From Chloroflexota bacterium (GTDB lineage Bacteria > Chloroflexota > Anaerolineae > Anaerolineales > VGOW01): DNA of 64,000 nt. The notes beneath the pieces were generated by a model. It was given only the letters and a program-made list of their open reading frames with translations, ran no database searches and was not told the DNA's origin. Each line of letters begins with the position of its first letter. The stretch's first letter is position 1. Position numbers and translations under genes: made by a program. Positions 1-7,022 of the stretch are shown here, piece by piece. The stretch spans positions 1 to 64,000 of the forward strand of contig VGOW01000009.1 of NCBI GenBank assembly GCA_016875735.1. Reading direction: 5' to 3'.

Positions 1-2280
1 CCCGAGGCCGAGTCCGTTCACCGCATCGTGGCGCAACTGGCCAATGGCGGCGCGAATCTTTTGCTCACCAGCCGCCAACAACCGGCGGGCTTGCGCGGCG
101 AAATCCTTTACCCGCGCGCGGGCAAATTGCTGGAAGGCCTCGACGACGAACCAGCCGCGCGACTCTTTTTGCAACACAGCAGTAAAGCCAAAGACGAATC
201 GGCATGGAAGTTTGCAAACGAAGTGGCGCGGGCCGCCGAGGGCCACCCGCTCTCCGTTGCATTGCTGGCCGGTGAATACGATGTGAGCGGGGTGAGCGCG
301 GAGAAATTCCTCGAAGGCTGGGAAGATGAACTGGCCGCCGCCGACCGCCCCGGGCTGGCCGCGCACCACCGCACCTTTGCCGCCGCCTTCGAGCGCAGTT
401 ACCGCCGCCTGCCCGACGAGCAAAAGAAACGCCTGCGCGCCCTCAGCCTCTTTCCTTTTCCCTTCTTCGCCGTCGCCGCTTCCTTCGTGTGGACTCCTCC
501 CCCCTCCCCATTCACCAATTACCAATCACTACTCACCATCCCTCCCCCCGATCCTCAATCCCTCGCCTACTTCACCCTGCGCAGTTTGCTGGAAGTGGAT
601 GCGGTGTATGCCGAAGACAACACCCCGGCCACCTTCCGCATGCAACCGGCCATGCGCCGGGAGATTGCCCGCCGCCTGCCCGACGACGAACGTGCGGCCC
701 TCATCCCCGGATACGCCGCCTACGGTGCGTGGCTGGCGAGGCGCGGCTATCTCGACATTCACCGCGACCTTGCCCTCAACCGCCTCGTGCGCGCCTCCCT
801 GCCCGCGCTCGAAGCCGCCAGCGATCATCTCGACGGCACGGATCGCTTGTGGCACATCCGCCGCCTCGCGTGGATACAGAATGCGTACGGCGACACGCGC
901 AAGGCTTTCGCTTTGCTGGACTCGGCTCTGCCCGAGGGCGCGCCCCTGCCCGACCCGCGAACTGATCCCGAATTGGCAAAGGCCCACTCCAGCCTGCGAT
1001 ACGAACAGGCCAAAATCTTCCTCACCCGCGGCGACCTCGACCGCGCCCTCGCCCTCTACCAAGAGAGCCTGCAACTCGATGAGCAACTCGGCGACAAAAA
1101 AGGCAAAGCCGCCTCGCTCCACGCGATGGCCGAAGTCTTCCTCACCCGCGGCGACCTCGACCGCGCCCTCGCCCTCTACCAAGAGAGCCTGCAACTCGAT
1201 GAGCAACTCGGCGACAAAAAAGGCAAAGCCGCCTCGCTCCACAACATGGCCCAAGTCTTCCTCACCCGCGGCGACCTCGACCGCGCCCTCGCCCTCTACC
1301 AGGAGAGCCTGCAACTAAAGGAGCAACTCGGCGACAAACAAGGCAAAGCCGCCTCGCTCCACAACATGGCCCAAGTCTTCCTCACCCGCGGCGACCTCGA
1401 CCGCGCCCTCGCCCTCTACCAGGAGAGCCTGCAACTAAAGGAGCAACTCGGCGACAAACAAGGCAAAGCCGCCTCGCTCCACAACATGGCAAACATTCTC
1501 ATGGCAAGGAAGAATTGGAATGAGGCAGAGTCAGTGCTAGTCGAGGCATCGAGGTTGGCTTCCGAGTCAGGGTCTCTTGAGCACGTTGCGTTTTCCACCG
1601 TCAAACTCGGTCAGTTGGCGCAAGCGCGCGGCGATAAAGAAAGCGCGCTCGCTCGTTACCGCGAAGGCCTCGCCCTCTTCGAGCGCATCGGTATGCCCCG
1701 TGAAAGCGCGCAAGTGCGCGAAATGATTGCGAGATTGGAAGGCGATGGAGACCTCGCGGGTCTGCGAGACCCGCGAGGTCTGAGCGACCCGCTGGCGCAA
1801 GCCATCAGCGCCGCGCGCGCCGCCGCCGGGCGCGGCGATTTCGCCTCGGCCATTGAGTCGCAGGAGCGGGCGGTGGGGGTGGCGCGGGCGGCCCTCACCC
1901 CTGGCCCCTCTCCCAAAGGGAGAGGGGAAGAGGAGGGCCAACTGCCCTCTCCCAGCGGGAGAGGGCGACCCGAAGGGTCGGGTGAGGGAGATAACCAACC
2001 CCTCATCACACTCAGCATTCTGCTTTACAACCTCGCCGGATACTACGCCGGAGCGGATTGCCACGACGATGCCGTGCGCGCCCTCGAAGAAGTCGTCGCT
2101 ATCGACGTGCACACGCGCCACCCCGATCTCGAACAGGATCGCAAAACCCTCGAAGCCGCCCGCCGCCTCGCCGCCATGACTCCCGAACAGCGCGCGCAAC
2201 TCCGCCAATCGCAAACCACCCAACCACCCAACAACCAAACCACCCAGCCACCCAACAACCCAGCAACCCCCTCCGAGTGA
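1..2280 (+). CDS. STAND/NB-ARC-like NTPase with TPR repeats (5' truncated)
   Basis: The frame is open from base 1, so the N-terminus, including any Walker A/B region, lies outside the window. The visible start reads like the end of an NB-ARC/STAND NTPase: a LLLTSR sensor-like strand and an ARC-type EGHPLSVALL helix, followed by a winged-helix-like stretch. Four almost identical 40-residue TPR units follow (about codons 341-500), each containing a GDLDRALALYQESLQL core, then more divergent TPRs. The C-terminus is low-complexity Q/T/P/N-rich. Such proteins are signal-responsive switches, often in regulation or defence; the ligand is unknown. The coding region has absorbed three kinds of intergenic repeat (506-540, 1750-1780, 1892-1988) and ends in an 8-bp repeat array. 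Confidence 0.75.
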   Translation, partial: PEAESVHRIVAQLANGGANLLLTSRQQPAGLRGEILYPRAGKLLEGLDDEPAARLFLQHSSKAKDESAWKFANEVARAAEGHPLSVALLAGEYDVSGVSAEKFLEGWEDELAAADRPGLAAHHRTFAAAFERSYRRLPDEQKKRLRALSLFPFPFFAVAASFVWTPPPSPFTNYQSLLTIPPPDPQSLAYFTLRSLLEVDAVYAEDNTPATFRMQPAMRREIARRLPDDERAALIPGYAAYGAWLARRGYLDIHRDLALNRLVRASLPALEAASDHLDGTDRLWHIRRLAWIQNAYGDTRKAFALLDSALPEGAPLPDPRTDPELAKAHSSLRYEQAKIFLTRGDLDRALALYQESLQLDEQLGDKKGKAASLHAMAEVFLTRGDLDRALALYQESLQLDEQLGDKKGKAASLHNMAQVFLTRGDLDRALALYQESLQLKEQLGDKQGKAASLHNMAQVFLTRGDLDRALALYQESLQLKEQLGDKQGKAASLHNMANILMARKNWNEAESVLVEASRLASESGSLEHVAFSTVKLGQLAQARGDKESALARYREGLALFERIGMPRESAQVREMIARLEGDGDLAGLRDPRGLSDPLAQAISAARAAAGRGDFASAIESQERAVGVARAALTPGPSPKGRGEEEGQLPSPSGRGRPEGSGEGDNQPLITLSILLYNLAGYYAGADCHDDAVRALEEVVAIDVHTRHPDLEQDRKTLEAARRLAAMTPEQRAQLRQSQTTQPPNNQTTQPPNNPATPSE
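506..540. repeat. Heptad array (5 units) inside the STAND gene
   Basis: Five 7-bp units (ccccatt, caccaat, taccaat, cactact, caccatc) encode a Pro/Ser/Tyr stretch between the ATPase-like and TPR parts. The units belong to the degenerate heptad family found at many other places in the window. Confidence 0.6.
1021..1500 (+). repeat. 120-bp tandem repeat, 4 near-identical TPR units
   Basis: Four consecutive 120-bp units begin at 1021, 1141, 1261 and 1381, each opening with ctcacccgcggcgacctcga. Units 1 and 2 differ at a handful of bases, as do units 3 and 4. Each unit encodes one 40-residue TPR. Identity at synonymous positions points to recent duplication or gene conversion. Confidence 0.95.
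1750..1780. repeat. Hairpin repeat with 3-nt loop inside the STAND gene
   Basis: A perfect 14-bp inverted repeat (gacctcgcgggtct and its complement) surrounds a gcg loop. It is read through in frame as GLRDPRGL. It resembles the hairpins at 31889-31921 and 49522-49546 in having a 3-nt loop. Confidence 0.8.
1892..1988. repeat. CCCTCACCC...GGGTGAGGG repeat element inside the STAND gene
   Basis: A 97-bp element is bounded by a 9-bp inverted repeat (ccctcaccc/gggtgaggg). It holds three internal hairpins with 3-nt loops: 1905-1927 (cccctctccc, loop aaa), 1945-1965 (ccctctccc, loop agc) and 1966-1980 (cgaccc, loop gaa). It is translated in frame as LTPGPSPKGRGE and LPSPSGRG-type peptide. A partial copy lies at 28512-28547. 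Confidence 0.85.
2214..2269. repeat. Octad array (7 units of 8 bp) at the end of the STAND gene
   Basis: Seven 8-bp units alternate between aaccaccc-like and aacaaccc-like versions and encode the QTTQPPNN-type tail. The complementary octads occur at 26164-26203 after the CoA-ligase gene. Confidence 0.75.
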
Positions 2281-2306
2281 CACTTGTCACATCTCCAATT
2301 GTGACA
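2277..2306. promoter_or_regulatory. Three-half-site GTGACA/TGTCAC operator candidate
   Basis: GTGACA (2277-2282), TGTCAC (2285-2290) and GTGACA (2301-2306) form two overlapping palindromes, one with a 2-bp and one with a 10-bp spacer. They lie about 105-135 bp upstream of the ArsR gene. The binding protein is unknown. Confidence 0.45.
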
Positions 2307-2337
2307 CTTTACACTATCCGGCAATCCCCGCCCGAAA

Positions 2338-2378
2338 TAGAATACTGGCAATGCTTATGCGCTCATACGCATAAGCAT
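2338..2378 (+). promoter_or_regulatory. Putative -10 and ArsR-type operator of the sulfur operon
   Basis: A TAGAAT hexamer (2338-2343) is followed 7 nt later by a perfect 11-bp inverted repeat, ATGCTTATGCG at 2351-2361 and its complement at 2368-2378, with a 6-bp centre. Its position over the expected transcription start fits autorepression by the ArsR protein encoded 32 bp downstream. No clear -35 was seen. Confidence 0.6.
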
Positions 2379-2410
2379 CCAACGCCAAAGGCGCATGACG
2401 GAGAGAAGCC

Positions 2411-2743
2411 ATGAACCGCATCCTCGAACAAGAAGTGAACACCCTGCACGCCGAAGTGTGCGCCGGGCTGGCCGACCCCAAACGGATCATGATCCTCTAC
2501 GTGCTGTCCGAAGGGACGAAGAACGTCACTGAACTCGCTAGCGCCATTGACCTCCCCCAGCCGATGGTATCGCGCCACCTCAAAGTTCTGCGCGAGCGCG
2601 GCATGGTCATCGCCACCCGGCAGGGCCCGGCGGTGGAATACCGACTCGGCGACAAGCGGCTCACCGAAGCCCTCGATCTTCTGCGCGCTGTCTTGCGCGA
2701 TCACCTCGCCCGCCGCAGTGAACTCGTGGAACAACTTGCCTGA
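2411..2743 (+). CDS. ArsR/SmtB-family transcriptional regulator
   Basis: This 110-residue protein is a winged helix-turn-helix repressor of typical ArsR length. The region LADPKRIMILYVLSEG, the recognition helix QPMVSRHLKVLRERG and the wing GPAVEYRLGD are diagnostic. It has a single cysteine (Cys18), so it lacks the two-cysteine pair used by persulfide sensors such as SqrR/BigR, and the metal-binding CxC of classical ArsR is absent. The ligand is therefore unclear. A GGAG-type ribosome site precedes the ATG. It is the first gene of the sulfur operon and probably controls it through the palindrome at 2351-2378. Confidence 0.85.
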   Translation: MNRILEQEVNTLHAEVCAGLADPKRIMILYVLSEGTKNVTELASAIDLPQPMVSRHLKVLRERGMVIATRQGPAVEYRLGDKRLTEALDLLRAVLRDHLARRSELVEQLA

Positions 2744-2762
2744 CCCACACAAGGAGACCTTC

Positions 2763-3281
2763 ATGAAATCTGATCCCAACGCCCCCAAACGACTGGCCCT
2801 CATCGCCAGCAAAGGCACGCTCGATTGGGCCTACCCGCCCTTCATCCTCGCCAGCGCCGCCGCAGCCATGGGCTGGGAGGTCGGAGTCTTTTTCACCTTC
2901 TACGGACTCACCCTCCTGCTCAACAAAGTGGACGCCGAAGTGACTCCGCTCGGCAACCCGGCCATGCCCATGAAGATGCCCTTCGGCCCGCAGGGCTTCC
3001 AAGACATCAATTGGCCGATCCCCACGGCGATGATGGGCGTGCCCGGTTTCAACGCGCTGGCTACCGGCCTCATGAAGCAAACGTTCAAGAACAAAGGCGT
3101 CGCCTCCATCGAAGAACTGCGCGACATCTGCGTCGAATCTGGCGCGCGGATGATCGGCTGTCAAATGACGATGGATGTTTTCGGCTTCAAGAAAGAGGAC
3201 TTCATTCCCAACATCGAAGTGGCCGGGGCGGCGGCCTTCCTCGAATACGCCGCCGATGCGGACGTGTCGTTATTCATATAG
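2763..3281 (+). CDS. DsrE2-like sulfur-carrier family protein
   Basis: A 172-residue DsrE/DsrF/DrsH-like protein. The N-terminus LALIASKGTLDWAYPPFILA is the usual alpha/beta sulfurtransferase-fold opening. A GARMIGCQMTMDVFG segment near residue 134 carries the cysteine that binds persulfide in DsrE2 proteins. There are hydrophobic stretches around residues 21-45, as in DsrE2 proteins often described as membrane-associated. The start was chosen at an ATG behind AAGGAG. TusA follows 94 bp downstream, its standard partner, which supports a role in passing sulfane sulfur. A short stretch of direct/inverted repeat fills the gap. Confidence 0.85.
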   Translation: MKSDPNAPKRLALIASKGTLDWAYPPFILASAAAAMGWEVGVFFTFYGLTLLLNKVDAEVTPLGNPAMPMKMPFGPQGFQDINWPIPTAMMGVPGFNALATGLMKQTFKNKGVASIEELRDICVESGARMIGCQMTMDVFGFKKEDFIPNIEVAGAAAFLEYAADADVSLFI

Positions 3282-3286
3282 TTCGT

Positions 3287-3345
3287 ACACGGATGAACAC
3301 AGATAAACACGGATAGTCCTATGTCCGATCCGTGTCCAAGTGTGT
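3287..3345. repeat. Imperfect palindromic repeat, cacggatgaacac type
   Basis: The stretch holds cacggatgaacacagataaa followed by a roughly complementary ccgtgtccaagtgtgtc arm. Relatives lie at 6906-6966, 14768-14805 and 22131-22178. It separates the DsrE2-like gene from tusA. Confidence 0.6.
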
Positions 3346-3375
3346 CAATCAGTGTACAAAACAAGGAGAATAAGA

Positions 3376-3606
3376 ATGTCGAGCACAGTGTTGGATCTCA
3401 AAGGATTGATGTGCCCTCTGCCCGTAGTGAAAATCGCCAACGCAATCAAGAAAGTTGAAATCGGCGAACTGATCGAAGCCACCGCTTCCGATCCCGGCGT
3501 GCTGGCCGACATCCCGGCGTGGGCGCGCAGCAGCGGCAACGAGCTGGTGACAATGGAAAAGGTCGAAGGCAAAGTGATCCGCTTCGTCGTGAAGCGAATC
3601 AGATAA
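3376..3606 (+). CDS. tusA: Sulfur carrier protein TusA
   Basis: A 76-residue TusA/SirA-family protein. The hallmark CPLP motif (Cys13) carries the persulfide, within LDLKGLMCPLPVVKI. AAGGAG lies 7 nt before the chosen ATG. TusA moves sulfur from cysteine desulfurase or rhodanese to acceptors in tRNA thiolation or dissimilatory sulfur metabolism. Linkage to a DsrE2-like protein and an HdrD-like Fe-S protein favours the dissimilatory or sulfane-sulfur role here, although that is inference. Confidence 0.93.
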   Translation: MSSTVLDLKGLMCPLPVVKIANAIKKVEIGELIEATASDPGVLADIPAWARSSGNELVTMEKVEGKVIRFVVKRIR

Positions 3607-3613
3607 CGCGCAG

Positions 3614-4261
3614 GTGGCAGAGAAAATTATGGCGCTCCTCTCCCTCACTCAACTGCTGGCGCTCCTCGCCCTGCTCTTCGCGGCGGCGGCCTTTGCCCTG
3701 CGCTGGCGCTGGGCGGCCCAACGGCCCCTCGCCGACGACCGCGCGCCGATGAAAGGCTCGCCCGCGCGCGGCGTGCTGTACGCCTTCACCTTCGGCATGG
3801 CGCCGTGGGCCAAAGAAAGCACGCGGCGGCACATGATCGCCTACCTTCGCGGCGTCGGCTTCCACATCGGAATCTTCGCCGGGTTGGCGGCTCTGCTCAC
3901 CAGCCCGTGGTGGCCGCTCGTCCCCGACTCCGCGCGCTGGCTGTTCGCCTTCGTCATCGGTTTCGGCGCATGGCTCGGTTTCGTCGGCGAGATCATGCGC
4001 CAGGTCGAACACAATCTGCGCGCCCTCAGCACCCCCGATGATCATGCTTCGGTATTGTTGGTGAGCGTCTTTCTGGCAACAGCAAGCATTGCGCTGATCA
4101 ATGTGGGTTGGCTTCCGGCGATGTATCTGGCCAGCGCATTGATGTTGATCTATGCCCCGCTCGGAAAAATTCGTCACTGCGTATACTTCTTCTTCTCGCG
4201 CCGTTTCTTCGGCCTGTTCGTCGGGCGGCGAGCCGTCATTCATTCGGAGGCCACGCGATGA
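3614..4261 (+). CDS. Cytochrome b-like membrane protein (NarI/HdrE/DsrM-like)
   Basis: This 215-residue protein has about five hydrophobic segments (near residues 8-30, 80-100, 108-130, 145-162, 165-185). Histidines in RRHMIAYLRGVGFHIG and KIRHCVYFFFSRRFFG are placed like the haem ligands of nitrate reductase gamma/HdrE-type cytochromes b. It starts 7 nt after tusA and its TGA overlaps the next gene's ATG (ATGA), so the two are translationally coupled. It probably anchors the downstream Fe-S subunit and exchanges electrons with quinones. Haem binding was not verified beyond these residues. Confidence 0.7.
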   Translation: MAEKIMALLSLTQLLALLALLFAAAAFALRWRWAAQRPLADDRAPMKGSPARGVLYAFTFGMAPWAKESTRRHMIAYLRGVGFHIGIFAGLAALLTSPWWPLVPDSARWLFAFVIGFGAWLGFVGEIMRQVEHNLRALSTPDDHASVLLVSVFLATASIALINVGWLPAMYLASALMLIYAPLGKIRHCVYFFFSRRFFGLFVGRRAVIHSEATR

Positions 4262-5580
4262 GCGCGCAAGTTGACACCGCCCTGCAAGTTTTGGAGAAGC
4301 AGCTCAACCGCCCACTGGTGGTCGCGCTCGAAGCCTGCGCCCGTTGCGGCCTCTGCGCCGAAGCCTGCCACTATTACCTGGCCGAGCCGTCCATCGATCA
4401 CGTTCCCGCCGCGCGCGGCGAAGCCTTGCGCCGGGCTTATCGCGCCGAGCACGATTTTCTCAGCCGCATCTTTCCGCAGTGGACGGGCGCAGAAAAGTTG
4501 AATGAAGAGTCGCTGGCGAAGTTGGCCGAGATGGCCTTCAGCCAATGCACATTATGCCGCCGATGCGCCTTCAATTGCCCGATGGGCGTGGACACGCCAT
4601 TGATGATGCGCGCCGTGCGCGCGATGGCCACCGCCTCCGAAACCGCGCCCGAACTGCTGGTAATGCTGGCCGACGCCGCCATCGAAAAAGGCAAAGACCC
4701 CTCGTTCTTCCGCGACATGTTCGTGGAGCAAATGGCCGATCTCGAAAAAGAACTGCAAACTAAAATGGGCGACCCGGCGGCGCGGATCACGGTGGAGCGC
4801 GAGGGCGCAAAGATTTTGTACGTGCCGCTGGCGGGCGAACACACCATCATGCCCCCGGCCATCATCTTCAATGCGGTGAAAGAAGATTGGACTCTGAGCA
4901 TCTTCGAGGCGGCAAACTATGGCGTGTTTCTCGGCGACGTGGCGCGAGCCAAACAGATCGCCGCGCGCATCATTGATGAGGCCAAACGATTGGGCGTGAA
5001 GGAAGTGGTGTTGGCCGAGTGCGGTCACGCCTACGCTTCGTTCCGCTGGGAGGCGCCCAATTGGTTCGGCGAGACCTTCCCTTTCAAAGTGACCAGCCTC
5101 ATCGAAAAGTTGGACGAATACGTTTCCGAGGGGCGGCTCCACTTGGATCCGTCGGCCAATCCCGAACTGATCACGTATCACGACTCGTGCAACATGGCCC
5201 GCACGGGCGGCGTCATCGAAGAGCCGCGCCGGGTGCTGAAAGCCATCGCTCACAACTTTGTGGAGATGACGCCCAACCGGCACGAGGCCTATTGCTGCGG
5301 CGGGGGCGGCGGCCTCGTGGCCCTGCCCGAATACACCGAGCGGCGGCTGAAGGCTGGCAAGCCCAAAGCCGATCAGATTCGCAAGACGCGAGCCAACATC
5401 GTGGTGGCCGCCTGCGAAAACTGCCGCCTGCAAATCGGCGAGATCAGCGAGCAGTACGGACTCGGAGTGGAGATCACGGCGTTGGCCGATCTGGTGGTGA
5501 AAGCGATGCGCCTGCCGGCCACCCGCCCCGAAGTGGAGAAACTGTTTGCCGGAGATCCGGCAACCGTGTCGTCGAATTGA
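4258..5580 (+). CDS. HdrD/GlpC-like Fe-S oxidoreductase
   Basis: A 440-residue protein with two [4Fe-4S] ferredoxin motifs, CARCGLCAEACHYY (about residues 27-40) and CTLCRRCAFNCPMG (about 98-111). Two CCG-type modules follow. The second is intact: HDSCNMARTGG, YCCGGGGG, then CENC. The first is degenerate, with only AECGHA left. This resembles HdrD or the HdrBC-like subunits of sulfur metabolism. It is coupled to the membrane protein by an ATGA overlap, and CGGAGG precedes the ATG. With TusA and DsrE2 upstream, it is likely to oxidise or reduce protein-bound sulfur. Confidence 0.85.
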   Translation: MSAQVDTALQVLEKQLNRPLVVALEACARCGLCAEACHYYLAEPSIDHVPAARGEALRRAYRAEHDFLSRIFPQWTGAEKLNEESLAKLAEMAFSQCTLCRRCAFNCPMGVDTPLMMRAVRAMATASETAPELLVMLADAAIEKGKDPSFFRDMFVEQMADLEKELQTKMGDPAARITVEREGAKILYVPLAGEHTIMPPAIIFNAVKEDWTLSIFEAANYGVFLGDVARAKQIAARIIDEAKRLGVKEVVLAECGHAYASFRWEAPNWFGETFPFKVTSLIEKLDEYVSEGRLHLDPSANPELITYHDSCNMARTGGVIEEPRRVLKAIAHNFVEMTPNRHEAYCCGGGGGLVALPEYTERRLKAGKPKADQIRKTRANIVVAACENCRLQIGEISEQYGLGVEITALADLVVKAMRLPATRPEVEKLFAGDPATVSSN

Positions 5581-5600
5581 GAGGATCGTTTGAAGATAGA

Positions 5601-5631
5601 AACGCCCGCGAGTCGCTGCGCGGGCGTTTTT
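5601..5631 (+). terminator. Rho-independent terminator of the sulfur operon
   Basis: Ten-bp perfect stem aacgcccgcg/cgcgggcgtt, 8-nt loop, then a T run. It begins 20 bp after the HdrD-like stop codon. Confidence 0.92.
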
Positions 5632-5633
5632 GC

Positions 5634-5662
5634 TTGACAATGATTTTTTATGAGGCTAAAAT
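5634..5662 (+). promoter_or_regulatory. Sigma-70-type promoter of sodA
   Basis: TTGACA (5634-5639), a 17-bp spacer and TAAAAT (5657-5662) lie 48 bp before the sodA ATG. It is the best consensus promoter in the window. Confidence 0.85.
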
Positions 5663-5709
5663 CACGACCACTCAACCGGAGTTAATTTTTCAAGCAAAGG
5701 AGAGCAAAC

Positions 5710-6321
5710 ATGGCTTACGAACTGCCGAAGTTGTCCTATGCCTACGACGCGCTCGAGCCGCACATCGACGCGCGAACGATGGAAATTCACCACACCAAAC
5801 ATCACCAAGCCTATATTACCAACGTGAACAAAGCCCTCGAAGGGCACGATGCTCTGGCCGCCAAAAGCGTCGAAGCATTGATCTCCGATCTCAACAGCGT
5901 GCCGGAAAACATTCGCACGGCGGCGCGCAACAACGGCGGCGGCCACGCCAACCACTCGCTCTTTTGGGCGATCATGAAACCGGGCGGCGGCGGCGAGCCG
6001 GCCGGCGATCTGGCGGCGGCCATCAACGGGGCCTTTGGCAGTTTTGCGGCGTTCAAAGAAAAATTCGAGGCCGGCGGCGTGGGCCGTTTCGGCAGCGGCT
6101 GGGTGTGGCTCTCGATAAGCAACGGCGCTCTCGAAGCGCACTCGACGCCCAATCAAGACAGCCCGTTGATGGAAGGCAAGACCCCGGTGATGGGCTGCGA
6201 TGTCTGGGAACACGCCTATTACCTCAACTACCAAAACCGCCGCGCCGATTATCTCAAAGCATGGTGGAATGTAGTGGACTGGGATGCTGTGGCCGCGCGA
6301 TATGCGGCGGCTAAAAAATAA
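5710..6321 (+). CDS. sodA: Superoxide dismutase, Fe/Mn family
   Basis: A 203-residue cytoplasmic enzyme that dismutates superoxide to peroxide and oxygen. The metal ligands are visible: His in [12 protein letters not shown], His in [13 protein letters not shown], and the [11 protein letters not shown] motif giving Asp and His. [11 protein letters not shown] and a following G-rich loop fit the Mn/cambialistic group, but metal choice cannot be decided from sequence alone. A strong promoter and an AAGGAG site precede it. It is monocistronic with its own promoter after the sulfur operon's terminator. Confidence 0.96.
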   Translation: MAYELPKLSYAYDALEPHIDARTMEIHHTKHHQAYITNVNKALEGHDALAAKSVEALISDLNSVPENIRTAARNNGGGHANHSLFWAIMKPGGGGEPAGDLAAAINGAFGSFAAFKEKFEAGGVGRFGSGWVWLSISNGALEAHSTPNQDSPLMEGKTPVMGCDVWEHAYYLNYQNRRADYLKAWWNVVDWDAVAARYAAAKK

Positions 6322-6351
6322 TTCTGGCATAGGCCCTCAGGAGAACTCACG

Positions 6352-6753
6352 ATGACTCACATTATTACCGCTCTGTGCTTGCGCGACAGCGCATGCGTGC
6401 AAGTTTGCCCGGTGGAATGTATTGTGCCCGGCAAACCGGAGGCCGAATGGCCTCTGTACTATATCGACCCGGACACGTGCATTGACTGCGGCGCGTGCGT
6501 GCCCGAGTGTCCCTTCGAGGCCATCTTCCCCGAAGATGAGGTGCCGGGCGATCATTCCGCCAAAGCGGATCAAAAGTTCAGCCGCAACGACGGCAGCGAG
6601 GTGTACGACGGCCACGACGATAAGGGCGAAGCGGTGCATCTCGAAAAAGTGCGCACGCTCAACGCCGGGGACGTCGTCGATCTGCGCCCCGACATTCAAG
6701 CCAACTACGATTACTTCAAGACCGGCCCCGGCTACAAAGCCATCGGCAAGTAA
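6352..6753 (+). CDS. Ferredoxin family protein, 7Fe-type with C-terminal extension
   Basis: A 133-residue ferredoxin. The N-terminal CLRDSACVQVCPVECI resembles the 3Fe-4S/4Fe-4S cluster region of seven-iron ferredoxins, and CIDCGACVPECPFEAIF is a standard [4Fe-4S] site. The remaining 70 residues are an acidic extension without cysteines. It is a soluble low-potential electron carrier; the partner is not evident. AGGAG lies before the ATG, and a strong terminator follows, so it is transcribed alone or with sodA, which ends 30 bp upstream. Confidence 0.9.
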   Translation: MTHIITALCLRDSACVQVCPVECIVPGKPEAEWPLYYIDPDTCIDCGACVPECPFEAIFPEDEVPGDHSAKADQKFSRNDGSEVYDGHDDKGEAVHLEKVRTLNAGDVVDLRPDIQANYDYFKTGPGYKAIGK

Positions 6754-6779
6754 TCGGCCATTGTTGGTTCGGAAACGCG

Positions 6780-6808
6780 AGGGAGCGCACGGCGCTCCCT
6801 CTTTTTTT
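6780..6808 (+). terminator. Rho-independent terminator after ferredoxin
   Basis: Nine-bp stem agggagcgc/gcgctccct with a 3-nt loop, followed by a run of seven T. Confidence 0.92.
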
Positions 6809-6905
6809 GCTTCGCCGTCACTCCTGCCAATGCGCCGAGAGAAAAGCGGACATCTGTCAATTGACTGCCACGCTGCAACTCAATAGAGTAACAATGTTTC
6901 GGCGC

Positions 6906-6966
6906 ACAGATTCACACGGATGAACACCTAGCAGAGAATCCGTGTCCATCTGTGTTCATCCGTGCA
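6906..6966. repeat. Imperfect palindrome, cacggatgaacac type
   Basis: Arms cagattcacacggatgaaca and tgttcatccgtgcat face each other around an agcagagaatccgtgtcc centre. It is related to 3287-3345. Confidence 0.6.
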
Positions 6967-7022
6967 TAAAAATGATTCGCCGCCTCTGCTCGAACTCGGG
7001 ATAAATCACTGGGGTTAGCAAA

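Noticed and set aside
1021..1500. CRISPR-like regular repeats
   Set aside because: The units are 120 bp, directly adjacent, without spacers, and encode TPR motifs.
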